In this document: piece by piece, positions 16,501-36,113 of the stretch
Layout: each line of letters begins with the position of its first letter
How positions within the stretch are numbered: the stretch's first letter is position 1
Assembly: GCA_963070105.1 (NCBI GenBank)
Contig: OY718805.1
Span: forward strand, 1,944,001-2,008,000
Direction of reading: 5' to 3'
Origin: Litomosoides sigmodontis
Lineage: Eukaryota > Nematoda > Chromadorea > Rhabditida > Onchocercidae
Length of the DNA: 64,000 nucleotides
Position numbers and translations under genes: made by a program
Notes under the pieces: generated by a model
Told to the model about the DNA's origin: nothing
Database searches by the model: none
What the model saw: the letters and a program-made list of their open reading frames with translations, nothing else

Positions 16501-19030
16501 ATGGATTATCCAGTCAATGGTTCCGCCAAGTACAGTACCAATTATCGATCCACATTCTTTTCGTTCTTTTTGTTTTCGAGGCGAAGGTCGTGCTAATTTT
16601 GTGATTAGTGCAAAATGTGGAAAAACAGGTTTAAGGTAAACTTCATAACAAAAGTTTTGCGGATCTCATGCAAATTTTTGTATTTTGCAAAAATTCTACT
16701 TTCAGCGAGGAATTGAGTGAAGAGACTGGTGTAGTGTTTTACAGGATAGCCTGGAGATTGACAAAGCAGCGTAGATCGGGAAATATAACAACGAAACCAA
16801 AGTGTCACGTTGTTGTTGCATATTTGGAAAAGTTAATTGTGCCTTTCCTTGGTCGACAATTTCTTGTTAAGCCTAAAGTTGTTGAAATTGGCACAGAATC
16901 TTTGCATCATCTCGCCAAAGTAAGCTGCTCATAGTTTTAAGTTCTTTGATGTTTTATAAGCTGTATTTTACTCAAAATTTCCGCGTAGAGCGACATTTAA
17001 ATAGCTGTTGATAAGCATAATGGACGGGAAGGCATTGATAAGCAATCTAAGAGCTTCAATAAAATAATGGAGACCTCGCGAAAGATTGGAAATATTGCAT
17101 ATATGAGTCATGTATGAATCATGTAATATTGTATATGAGCTTTTGCTGCTTGCTCTTTGCAGCATCAATTTATATGCAATAGAAATATTGCTTAAAAAGA
17201 TAGTATTGGCATGTATTCTAGATCCGTTTACTGAAGGCAACATTTGGTAATGAAATATACAATTACAAATACACATGATAAATCCGGCTTTCCCAGTGAC
17301 TTATGGGGATTTTTTTCAGATTCCTGCTCTTCCATTTAATTTGAAGGTTGAAACATTTGATGAATTATGCGATCCAAAAAAATATCCTTCCACGATGAGC
17401 TTTTTCCCGTCATTTTGTTCAAAAGATATTCGTTATGTGAGCATTCTGCAAATGATGGACGCGACAAGAATTCCTAAATGCTTGTCACCACGTTATTTCG
17501 GGCCAACAATTACGGTAGAAATTAAGCCTAAACAAGGTTTCATGCAGAATCATCCAGGTATCAGCGTACCGTATTGCAACAACTGTATCTTGCAGGTATT
17601 TTTGTGCGTTTAAAGACGTTGGTAATGATCTGTTGAAATTTATCAAATAAAATTTTAGACTATATTTATAGCTGGAGAAATGCCATTCCGATGCGTTCGA
17701 GCAGATGTACGATTTTTGTCCATTAGATTTGTTCAGTGGTGATTTGAGGAGGATGCATAAGGCACTTAATTCATTGTTCATAGTACCGCACAGAAATCTG
17801 CGGATTTTTCTTGATGGAAGTCTAATACATTCTGATGAACATCAGTTGACAGGCGAACAACTTCGTGAATCACTTTTTCCTGATGGTTCCGTCTCCCTTC
17901 AACAATTAATCAGTGCCGTAAGTTATCATTGCATTCTCTAGGCTTCTGATTTTATGTGCAAGTTTCTATTTTCGTGCTTAAGTTGCTTTCACGTCGAACT
18001 CTCCGTTGAAATTCTTTGGTATTCAATCTTTCATTTAATTTCTTGAGCAAAAATAGAGAATATCGTAATTTTCCCTGATTTTCGTTATCTATAGGAAAGA
18101 CTATCTTGCGTACATTGTAATAAAAGAGATTGTGGTGGCATTCTTCTTTTATCACCACCAGTATCATTTACTAGTTTGTTCTACACATTTCATTTGGAAA
18201 TATGTATGTCCAACAGTGGTATTTTGCAGTTATGTTGCATTTTGGTGGATGCACCGTCTGACGATTTATTTGCTGTGCATGATTCAGGCGTTCTCACAAA
18301 GTTACTGAAGGGACAACGGGTCGATACTATTGGTATTGTTCGTGCTTATCAAATTTACACAAAGCTCCCTGAAACAGTGCAGGTTAATTCGCTATGATAC
18401 TTACTTTCGCCTTCGGAAAAAATTTTTGAAGTTGCTTCAATTCGTTTAAGTTTTGCGTAACGGTTGAATTAAGAAGTTTTCTACCAAATTAAAAAGTATT
18501 AAAAATAAAGTGAATTGCTGTCATGAGACTGAATTAGAACAATTAGTCATGTATAACATTCGTATGTAGTGTGTTTTAATTTAGTCTCATGACATTCATA
18601 CATAGTGTGTTCAACTGAGCGATGCTACTGTCTGGATATTGCTATTAATATTTCTTGCCTACAGAAGGAACTATTGGATAAGTGCTTGCTACCAAAGAAA
18701 GGTGTAACATTCCTACATCAGAACACAGATCGTGCATTGGTCGAGCGTTACCTGCTGGCCGCTACAATGAAGGATTGTTCGTTGATGATTAGTATGCGAT
18801 TAGTTGATCCAATTGCTTTTGCTACCCAGAGTGTGCAATCATCACGTCAACAAATTGTGCGAGTTCTCGGATCATCTAGTGCTGGCTATATCAGTTTTGC
18901 ATATTCCGTAAAAATTGTCGATCTTGATCCAAAATCACCTAAAAATTTGTTAAATGCTTATAGTCGTTTTATGGATGGTATAAGACTAATAGAACAGACA
19001 CCTAATTTACGTAGGCCATGTGTTGTTTGA
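16481..19030 (+). CDS. IPPK: Inositol-pentakisphosphate 2-kinase
   Basis: Exons 16481-16635, 16706-16919, 17320-17595, 17672-17917, 18095-18382, 18665-19030; 514 aa, with human IPPK at about 490. The enzyme phosphorylates inositol pentakisphosphate at position 2 to make InsP6 (phytate), which is used in mRNA export, as a structural cofactor and as the precursor of inositol pyrophosphates. Motifs seen: the glycine-rich CFRGEGRANFV (residues 31-41), VEIKPKQGF (189-197), CPLDLFSGD with RMHKAL (about 231-245), and MKDCSLMI then VKIVDLD near the C-terminus. All belong to the family. A second in-frame ATG at 16517 (Met13) may be the real start, given the upstream ORF at 16468. Exon 5 contains a 69-base GT...TTTTGCAG segment (18161-18229) with no stop and a length divisible by three. 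Splicing it out would give 491 aa. Confidence 0.93.
18519..18594 (+). repeat. Inverted repeat in IPPK intron 5
   Basis: Arms 18519-18536 and 18577-18594 are complementary at 17 of 18 positions, separated by 40 bases. A 20-base direct repeat (ACATTC...TAGTGTGTT) starts at 18556 in the loop and again at 18592, overlapping the right arm. It lies just upstream of the last IPPK exon. Confidence 0.65.
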
Positions 19031-26215
<7,185 letters not shown>

Positions 26216-26277
26216 AAAAATAGTAATTTCCTATCAATCATTTGTTGATCAATAATTGATAGGAAATTACTATTTTT
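26216..26277 (+). repeat. Perfect 23-bp inverted repeat with 16-base loop
   Basis: The left arm 26216-26238 and right arm 26255-26277 are exactly complementary (arm begins AAAAATAGTAATTTCC). The 62-base unit would form a perfect stem-loop if transcribed. It could be a miniature inverted-repeat element, a small-RNA hairpin or a chance AT-rich cruciform. No flanking target duplication was recognised. Confidence 0.85.
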
Positions 26278-26771
26278 CGTCTGAAATATTCCATATACTC
26301 AAATAATTTAAATGATTGCTCATTTTTTCCTCTCACTAATTTCTCGAATTTCATTAATTAAATAATTTTAAGAGCAAAGTGTTGTCGTATTTCTTTTCTC
26401 AGTTAAACAATTATCACTTTTTCTCTTCCATTCTCTCAACTTGTCTTCTGTTTCGTACAGCAACATTTCTTGAGGTTACAATTTCAATCCTCAATAATTA
26501 ATTCACTCGTCAGCTTCCGACGTCAAATGTTGAAAATATCATTTCCTTCTCAGTTACACTTCAAAATTGAACTAAGCTTTACACTTTTAAATTTCATCAT
26601 TATTTCCATTTACTCAATCATTTCATGCAATTTATGTGGGAAATTTTTTTCTTGCTAACTTTGTAAGTTTTTCATTTGAAGTAATAATGATGATAAAATA
26701 GCGGTAGTAATAGTAGTAGTCGTAGTAATAATAATAATTAATAATTAATAATAATAACAATAACAATAGTA

Positions 26772-27677
<906 letters not shown>

Positions 27678-27735
27678 TTAATAAACTAATAGCTATGATG
27701 ATAATAGTAATGGTAATGATAAGGGTGGTAATAAA

Positions 27736-29411
27736 TTAAGCAAGTGAATGGATAAATAAGTAAATGGATGAGTGATAGTTCTTCCTGATTACTTACTCGT
27801 CTTCATCTGTTTCAGTATAATTTCAGTGTCACGAAAAATGCGAGGCTGAGGCGCTTGTCGCAGTCAACAATTTCGATAAATAATGAAATAAATTATGGTT
27901 TGCCTGGGCCCTACTCCTTCCATAATAGCTTATTTTCAAAAACCTTTTCATGACATCCGCTTGGAGTAACCCCCTAACATGCATTTCAACTATTTCCTTA
28001 CCATTTCAACCCATCTCTTCAATCATTCTTCCCTGTACTCTTTTCAAAGTTTATTTAAACAAAAAAAAAACTGAAAAAATCTGTAATTTCTTATTTTCTC
28101 TCCCAATGTTCATTCATTATTTAAATCACGAAGGCGCTAAAGTGGTTGAAGAAAGGGCGGAAATGTTGTTGGAGGAGATTGTGCTCAACCTATTGGCATA
28201 TTTATCTTATTAGCCAAGACTGTCTTAGTGGCCAAGACTTTTTTTGATGTTGCTGACCAGAGGCCTATCCTCTAGTTTTCATTTGCACTCGTCCATTTCG
28301 AAATTTGTCTCCGACAATTAACCATCCATTTGTGGCAATGAATGCTTAATTGTTTTAGTAAGACTTGTGATTTCTTACTACCTCCATCGAACTTCAAGTA
28401 TTTCCATTTCCGCCATTTCAATGCGGCTTTTCGCCATTAGTGCTAATGCATGGTGATGATAAGTTCTTCCGAGGCTAACTGACTGATTCCATTTTTCCTG
28501 CTTTCAATGTCTGTGTTTCAACAATCTCGACGATCATGGAATATTTCACTGCGTTATTTCAATTTTCAATTCTGTTCTTTGCTTCTGTCTTAAATTTTAA
28601 TTTCCTATCTTAAATTTGTTAGATTATTCTATCACATTTATTTATGCAAAAGTTTCAATAGCAAAATTGATATTTTGAAATTCAGCTGTCAATTGCATGC
28701 GATATAATTGATGATGTTAGCCTTTTAATTTGAAATGAAAAAAATTTGAGCTAAAGTTTTCGTTGATTTTTTCTTCGTCATTTATGTTTGAGATATGCAA
28801 CTTTGTTTCCTTTCGCTTTCAATTTCTTGTGAAATTTCCAAAATAACAATGTGACTTTCAAAATTTCTTCCTTATCCTAAAGGGCACAAAAAAGATGAAC
28901 TGAAGTCATCGTTATTACTACATTTTTCCTTTACATAACGGAAAAGTTGCTGTGTGTAAAATGCTAGGATGTCATTATTTTTATTTCAACTACGCACATA
29001 TGTAAAACCTAAATAAACTAATTGTTAATGTAATCAGTCTAATTTACATATTTTTTCCTCGTAAACGATTTCACTAATTCGAATTCACTCATTTCGTATT
29101 TATTCTCATGTAATAATTGTGTGATCGTTTCAAAATAATGCATTTCCTGAAATTTGAAGAAAATTTTCAGACAGTTTTTTTTTTTTTTTTTTAGGATTTT
29201 CTGCCAAATCTGAGCAACTATTTTGCTATTTTGTTTATTATTCTTCCATTTCCTTTCATCTCACACTTGCCGCTATAGCATATCGTCTAGAAATCTTATT
29301 GATTCCATCTTATCCCAAAGTGTTTTCGTTTTCCTTCCTTTTTTTCTTGTTCGCCAAAAATTTTAAAAAGTTTCAAATTGAAATAATGAAATACATGTTG
29401 CAGAGAGAACA
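27736..29411. other. Upstream flank of the unrecognised gene
   Basis: No coding exon is recognised. A T-run is at 29175-29192. An acceptor (TTGCAG) ends at 29402, nine bases before the ATG, and is a likely spliced-leader site for the next gene. Confidence 0.5.
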
Positions 29412-32400
29412 ATGTCACTACTGATGGGTGGTAGCAATTCGAATACACCAGAACCGGGCACCTCGTTTAGTGAGCTACCGATCGTTAGCAATCATCATCA
29501 TCGTAATCATCGTAATCAGTTTTCTGAAATGATCGTGAGCAGCAGCCGAAATAGCACCATAAAGTATCATACTGGTAATGGTGAAGTGATAACGATGCTC
29601 AGTAATCACGACGGTACAGATGTGTCACCGGGAAATTTTGAATCAAATGACACTGAGGACGATACCGATGCACCACAGGTAGATAGATGCACTCCTATTT
29701 CATCCTGGTTTCATCACAATTTCATCTCGGTTTTGCTACAATTTTGCGTTGGTTTTGTCACAATTCAATTTTTATTTTCTTGCGTTTTCCATTTAATTTT
29801 TGTCCTAACGGTTCGTTCATTTAACACTGTGCTACTAATATAATATTTCAATCAAATTTATTTCGAAAAAAATTACAAAATATGATAAATTATTTTATTT
29901 TTTGTTATATCAATTAAACGTATTACATTTAATTCGTTGTTTTTTTTCTTCGCTTCTCTTGATCAAATGTTATTGTTTATTTTTTGGTAGCAAAACAAAA
30001 TTCATGAAATGGTTCGTTAGTTTGTGCGGAAAGAGATAATGGAAATGCAAGAGGGATGCTAAATGCCGGCGCTACTCCTTAGAGATTTGTCCGAAAGAAA
30101 GTTTAGGAAGAATTGAATAGCTGTAAAACTAAATTTCCACATTTACGATCATTCCATTCCTCCTTTAAATAATCGTTGTTCAAACTTCTGCAGTAATACT
30201 TATCGATAAACAATACTTTTTGCGATCGGCAATATTAGCCAGTATTTGTTAAGTAACATCCGTAACTTTGATTTCTAAAAAATTGAAATTGTAAAAAATT
30301 TATTTGAACCATAAAATCTAATTTAAATCTTGTTAAAGTGTAGTTTAACTATTTTAATGACAGTTGGTTGGCACACATGATGTATTACTTACTTTACGAC
30401 TGGTAACGAATGACAATTAATTTTATTTTAATCGTGAAATATAATTTAAACTGTTGAACGTGGAACGCCAAAGAAATGATAAGTGAAAGTGACCAGATAA
30501 GATAGTCATTTTCAGTTCACAGTACTGCTTAGAATTACTTTGTAACCAAAATTCAAACACGTAAAGCATTAATTTATCTTTTTTTTTAAAAATATTTAAA
30601 AATTATTACTATTGCTTGCAAGCGTTTTCCTTCTTGAAAAAGACACAGCACGTACGAAATTTTTGTAACAAAAAAAAAAAAGATATCATTTCAAATTGAA
30701 ACCTATACGGAACGAAATGAAAAAAAATCGCAACAATTTAGCTCACAGCTTGCTCTACTTGTGTTATGTTATTCAAATAAATTAAAAAAAAAAACTAAAA
30801 TTGTGAAAAAATTCTTCAAGCCACATTTTGACAATGTTGTTAACAAATCGAAAGTTTTGTTGGAAAAATGATAATTGTTTAAATTTGCATGCTGAATATC
30901 TAATTTAAATTCTAACGTTCGATTCCTAATTTAAAATTGAATTTTAATTTAAGGAGGAGTTGTATGAGTTTTATGATGTTTGTGCATGAATTTTTTGTTA
31001 AAGGTTTACTGGTGCAAGTTTATTTTAGGATGCGGTATCAGTGTCACGTAAATACGAATGTTATTTTATGCCAAATAAATCACAAGTATTATTTTATCTA
31101 AGCGATGCATCGTTGCTAAGGATTCGAAGGGCTGGAACTGAATTACAGGTACTGATTTATTTAATTACATTTTCGGTCTGGTTGAAAAATTTTAACTTTC
31201 TATAAATTAATAACTTGAAATTGAATTAATCTCAAAATAATTTATGAAAATGTGTGGTTATCATTGCATCACTGTAAACTGAAGTGCCAGGTAACCGATT
31301 CTATCGACTTTCCACTGTTTGATATTTGGGAAGAAGTAAACTGTGATAAGTCAACGATGGTTTTGGAGTCGTACGGTAGAACGGTCCTGCTACTATCACG
31401 AAATTCCACAACCGGATGTATTCCGGGAAACAAATCCGAACCACCCTTTGTTGCTGTCAATGATTGGAACGGTGATTTATTCGGTTATTTTGTGCCTGGT
31501 AAGTTAATTTAGCAAGCTATCAGTAAGCAAATTCCAATACTAAATGTTTATTGTGTTTCTTTGTTCTTTCCGCTTGGCCCTAAAGATGGCTATTTTCACA
31601 TAGCTTCTTCCGTTTCTTCAGACATATTTCACTTGAAAACACTTTTCTTCTTCGGGCAAGCTTTAACTTCGAGTATTGCATTTATAAGTAATAAAAGTTG
31701 CAAATGAGCACTGATTATGCATACCTACAGATTTTATCAGTTACTGAATTTTGCTATTTCTAAAATTTGAATAAATTTTGCCATTTCTTATCAGTTACTT
31801 CAGGCGATCCATTCTTGATAGAAGACAGTGATAAGCAAACGATTGCGAAAATTTTAGCTGCCGAAAGCGCATATGGAAGGTAAATTTTTGCAGAGATTCA
31901 TTCATTTAAATTTTCATTAAACTGATACAACTAGTGAAGTTAGCTCTTTTTCGTCCTTACTATTGTAGAGTAATTAGAATGCGTTAGCATATTCATATGT
32001 AAATTTATTTAATTTATCTCTCAAGCGTTTGTAAATTTCCATAGAAACGATTTCTATGAATTGCATTGGTAAAGTGAAAAATTAGGTGCTAACGAAAGAC
32101 GGAGGAAATTGAGCTTTGTGAGTGAAAATGTGAATGAAGTACGCATGGAATTGCACATAAGCTTCTTAATGACTTATTAAAAAGTAAATTTAAATTTTAG
32201 CGATTAAATGAGTGAAGAAATATCTACTAATTAGTTTTTATTCAATTAGTTTTTATTGATTATGCTTTCGCCTTCGAGGACAATGAAAATCTTAGAATAT
32301 CTTAGGTGAATGATTTCTTCCATCATTTTGTAAAATGTAAAACTAAAGGCGTTTAGGAAGTATGAATTGAGTTTTTTTTCCTATTTGCTTTTGATAACTC

Positions 32401-32641
32401 GCTTAGCTACTTTGTAAAATTTGATAGTTTCAGAGTTACCGTATGGGTATGTGTACTGGAGGGGTCGGGTCGAGAAATGGCTCGGATGGAGGAGTACAGT
32501 ACGATTTACTTCACCAAGAATGTCGGTGGCTTTCAATTGAAATTGCTCGCTTTAGCTGCGTTCGCCCGTTTAACCGTTTCGGAAGTGATCGGAAGTCAGT
32601 CCTGCTGCGGCTCCTTTTTCTCAATGCTATTTCGCTGTTAA
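29412..32641 (+). CDS. Protein of unknown family, 292 aa, five exons
   Basis: Exons 29412-29678, 31029-31148, 31291-31498, 31804-31879 and 32434-32641 join with GT-AG introns in agreeing phases and end in TAA. ATG 29412 lies nine bases after a TTGCAG acceptor. The N-terminal 90 residues are polar, rich in Ser, Asn, His and Asp, and probably disordered (NHHHRNHRNQ, NDTEDDTDAPQ). Residues 90-290 look folded, with alternating hydrophobic strands: YECYFMPNKSQVLFYLSD, FPLFDIWEE, PPFVAVNDWNGDLFGYFVPG, ILAAESAYGRVTVWVCVLEG, and GGFQLKLLALAAFARLTVSE. The C-terminus is Cys-bearing (SQSCCGSFFSMLFRC). No signal peptide is seen. The strand pattern is loosely reminiscent of the Tubby-like/scramblase fold, but I cannot assert membership. 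I do not recognise the gene. The exon 3 acceptor could be at 31290 or slightly upstream. The gene is isolated in about 28 kb of repeat-rich DNA. Confidence 0.72.
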
Positions 32642-35332
32642 CTGTAATTACGTCATTTGCTATAAATAAATGCTTCTCGTTGCAAGTCTCACACTTTATC
32701 AAATCGTTGCAATGTTGTAAGTTACGTGAAAACGTGTGAAATCGATGGTGCATACGGATGCAAGTGAATTATGGATGATATTGTCATTTCAAGTAAAGCT
32801 TAAAATTGATAACAATATTAAAATCATCAAACAAATATCACTTTCAAAAGTAACTTTTTTCACATTTGAATTACCTTTGGCAAATTAATTTTCAGTTAGT
32901 TTTTAAAAGAGTTTCAGTAGGGACAATTCCAATTATTAATTACCCCAAAATTTGTAATCGGAAATTTCGAAGCTAACTGTAAAAAATTTTTGCTACTCCT
33001 AGGTTAAACTGCACCTCAAAATTTGTCTTTTGGAAAATATTAATATGCTAAAATTAACTATGCCATTTCATTCCTTCTCACACATACCTAATAAAACATT
33101 AATTCAGTTCATAGGCAATTCAAATAACTCTGCAAATAAATTTCACTCAAACTTTTAACGAGAGCTTATTAAATTTCATGAAGCTAATTCAATGTAATTT
33201 TGAGAAGGAAATTTTCACCAAAGCAAAACCGTTTAATTATATCACAGAAATAAAATTTCAGTAATTTTGATTGAACAATTTTGAAAAAAGTTTATTAATC
33301 CCTGCAACGGATGTGTTAGATTTTTTCATCCAAAATTTATTCTTCGATATCAATAATACTTAGAAAACAACAACAACAATGCATAAATTTTAAAACACAT
33401 ACTTAAATAGCATTTTTGGAAATGGTACTTAAACACCGGAATACGTAGCTAAATATTGCTGTATATCAATTAACACTTACCGGAACAATTGGGAAGATGT
33501 TTGTTGTTTTATGAATGCAATTTAGGTAAGTCTATAAAAATTCACTTTACAAAAATAAAAATTTCATTAAATTTAGCTTTTAAATTTTTATCTAAGGATG
33601 GATGTCTGGAAATTTTGAAAATGTAATAAATTTGATTGGAAATTGGTTCACAAAATATTTCGAACATATTTGTTTCGGTTTTTTCTTCTCCTTCCTGATC
33701 TTTTATCTGAATGATCAGAAATTATCGGCCACCAGTAGTATGTGTTACAACATTGTGTGCGTATTGTTGGAATTTGCTACAATTAATTGTTTCGTCCATT
33801 TTAGAAAATTTTAAATTTAAAAAGAGGTAGCTGTGCTGACGCAATGATTAGTTTTAGCAGCTCTTTTTTTATTGCAATGGCGTAAATCAATCGTCAAAAT
33901 AACAGACAAAAGTTAGCGTAACGTGTTGCTCCTAATATATCACGTGAAAATCTACCATAGCAATTCTATCATTTCCTAATTAAGTTCCATTTAATTGGGG
34001 CAGTAAATTTGAATTCATTTTTTACCAAAAAAATTTTTCATTTATTCAATTATTCCTTCCCATTGATCGCAAGAACTAATAATCGCTTTTTCTTCTCTGC
34101 GAAATTTTTATTTTTTGCATACAATAAGATAATAGCACACTTTTTTTTTAAATTTAAATTACTATGAACAATTTTTCCTTGTAATTTTTAACTTGAAATT
34201 ATGTCACGGAGGAAATTGATGGAGTTAAACTTATCATTAAAGTTTACCATCAAAAAGATTGTGTTTAATCATAAAAATATGCTAGCTTAAAAAGAACCAC
34301 CTTACTTATTATTTGGACAATTTTTCCCTCTAATTTTTAATTTCAACTTAAATCGATACGATTAAACTTATCACTGAAAGATTATTCTCTATCACCGAAA
34401 TATGTTATTTTAACGACGTTATCTTATCAGCTCAGTAAACTTTTTCATTGAAAATAACTTTGCCACTTCAGGCATTTCTCATCAATGCACTACTTGGAGA
34501 AAGCATTTATTATTTAATTAAATTAAATTAAAAGATCCCAAAGCAAAAAAAAACAAAAAAAAATGAAAGGAATCATAATTTCATCAAAAACACCGATTAC
34601 TTCCATCACTTTTTTCTTCTTCGTCTTTCCACCTTCTCTTCCATACCTCTTATCTTTCAACCATTTCATCATCAAAAAGCGAATGAAATAAAATGTGAAA
34701 AACCAGTTCCCACTCTCCCTTTTCTTTCATTCTCCCACCCTCTCTCCTTCTCTTGCTCTCTCTGTCTCTCCCTCTCCAAGCTATTGCTATCTTAAAATTG
34801 TCACAAGAAATTAACTCCAATGATATGTTGAAATGTTCAACCAAAAAAAAAGAAAAGAAATGAATTCAAATATTCGGAATTCAAACTAGTCTTTTTCAAA
34901 TTTAAAGAACATAAGTAATGCATGTAATTTAGTTTTAATTGTAAAATTTATCAATTAATTTGCAACAATCTTTTCCCTTTTCTGCCTCCAACACTCAACT
35001 AACTCGCATTTCATCTCTGTGAGAAATAAACGTACGTAGGGAAAAAAATTTGTAAAAGAAAAAAAAAACCATTTATTTAAATTTCACTCTCATTGGCGTA
35101 TCATCACAACTTTAATGGAATTTTTTTTTTTTTGAATGTCCACTCTCTCACCAATATACGCAACAAATAATTTCATAAAAATTAATTTTATGATAAAATT
35201 CGGAAAATGAAACATTTTTTTTCTCTTTTGTCAAAACTCACAAACGTAAAGCGTTTGCGAACAAAAGGGAAGAAATTTCACTGTGTGATAAAGTGAAATA
35301 GCCCTCTCTCGCAGCTGTTCAAACATACGCGT
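32642..35332. other. Gene-poor stretch after the unrecognised gene
   Basis: AT-rich, with A-, T- and CT-runs (34732-34777). Nothing coding or structured was recognised in it. Confidence 0.5.
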
Positions 35333-35357
35333 AGAAGCTTCTAGCATAGAAGCTTCT
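35333..35357 (+). promoter_or_regulatory. Heat-shock-element-like phased array
   Basis: Read in 5-bp units, the site is nGAAn, nTTCn, a spacer unit, nGAAn, nTTCn, so four of five consecutive units match the HSF1 pentamer consensus in alternating orientation and in phase. Each half is the palindrome AGAAGCTTCT. HSF1 binds such arrays in all eukaryotes. No heat-shock gene is recognisable within several kb, so a role here is inference and chance is possible. Confidence 0.45.
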
Positions 35358-35681
35358 CGTTTTTTTTTTCTCCAACAATTAGTGAAATTTTGTGCAAATT
35401 ATTTGTTGCAACATTTTTTCCATTCATTTTTTTATTCCTTTCAAAATTTTAACAGGAATTTTACACTAATATTGTTTGTTAATTGATGGTTAGTTAATCA
35501 GAGTGATAGTAGTAATTATTGCAGAAATAGTAATTGTTAGTTACTTCTTTTTGTTGCACCTAAAATAATTGATAATTTTAAAGTGTGAAATTACTATTAT
35601 TTCAATTTAAATATGCTAAGAAAATAAGAATCCCTCATTTATTATTTCTTACCTCGTACTGTCTGTCTCTACCTCTCTCCC

Positions 35682-35713
<32 letters not shown>

Positions 35714-36081
35714 GAAAGAAAAGAAGGAGAAGAAATGGTCAGAATGTATTGACCAAAGAAAGAGAAAGAATGACAAGCACATATGCTTACGGCTTTCATT
35801 CATATTGATTAATCGTTGAAATGTTATAACTCTTTTTTTTTCCGAATTTTGTGATTGCTTACTTTTGTGAAGTAATTTATTACAGAGATTTACTCGCATC
35901 TGTCAAATCACTGAGTGCTTTCAAAAAATTTTTAAATTTCATTTCTTTTTCCTTTGGAAAATTGCAGGAATTTAAATGAAACTTCCTCTTAGCATCATCT
36001 CTTGCATTGCTCGTAACGAAATACTGTGTGAATTATTCATTCATTCATTATGCTTCACCTATATTTCTCATACACTCGCAC

Positions 36082-36113
<32 letters not shown>

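Noticed and set aside
30900..30935. GTTCGATTCC, resembling a tRNA T-loop
   Set aside because: The flanks do not form acceptor, D or anticodon stems.
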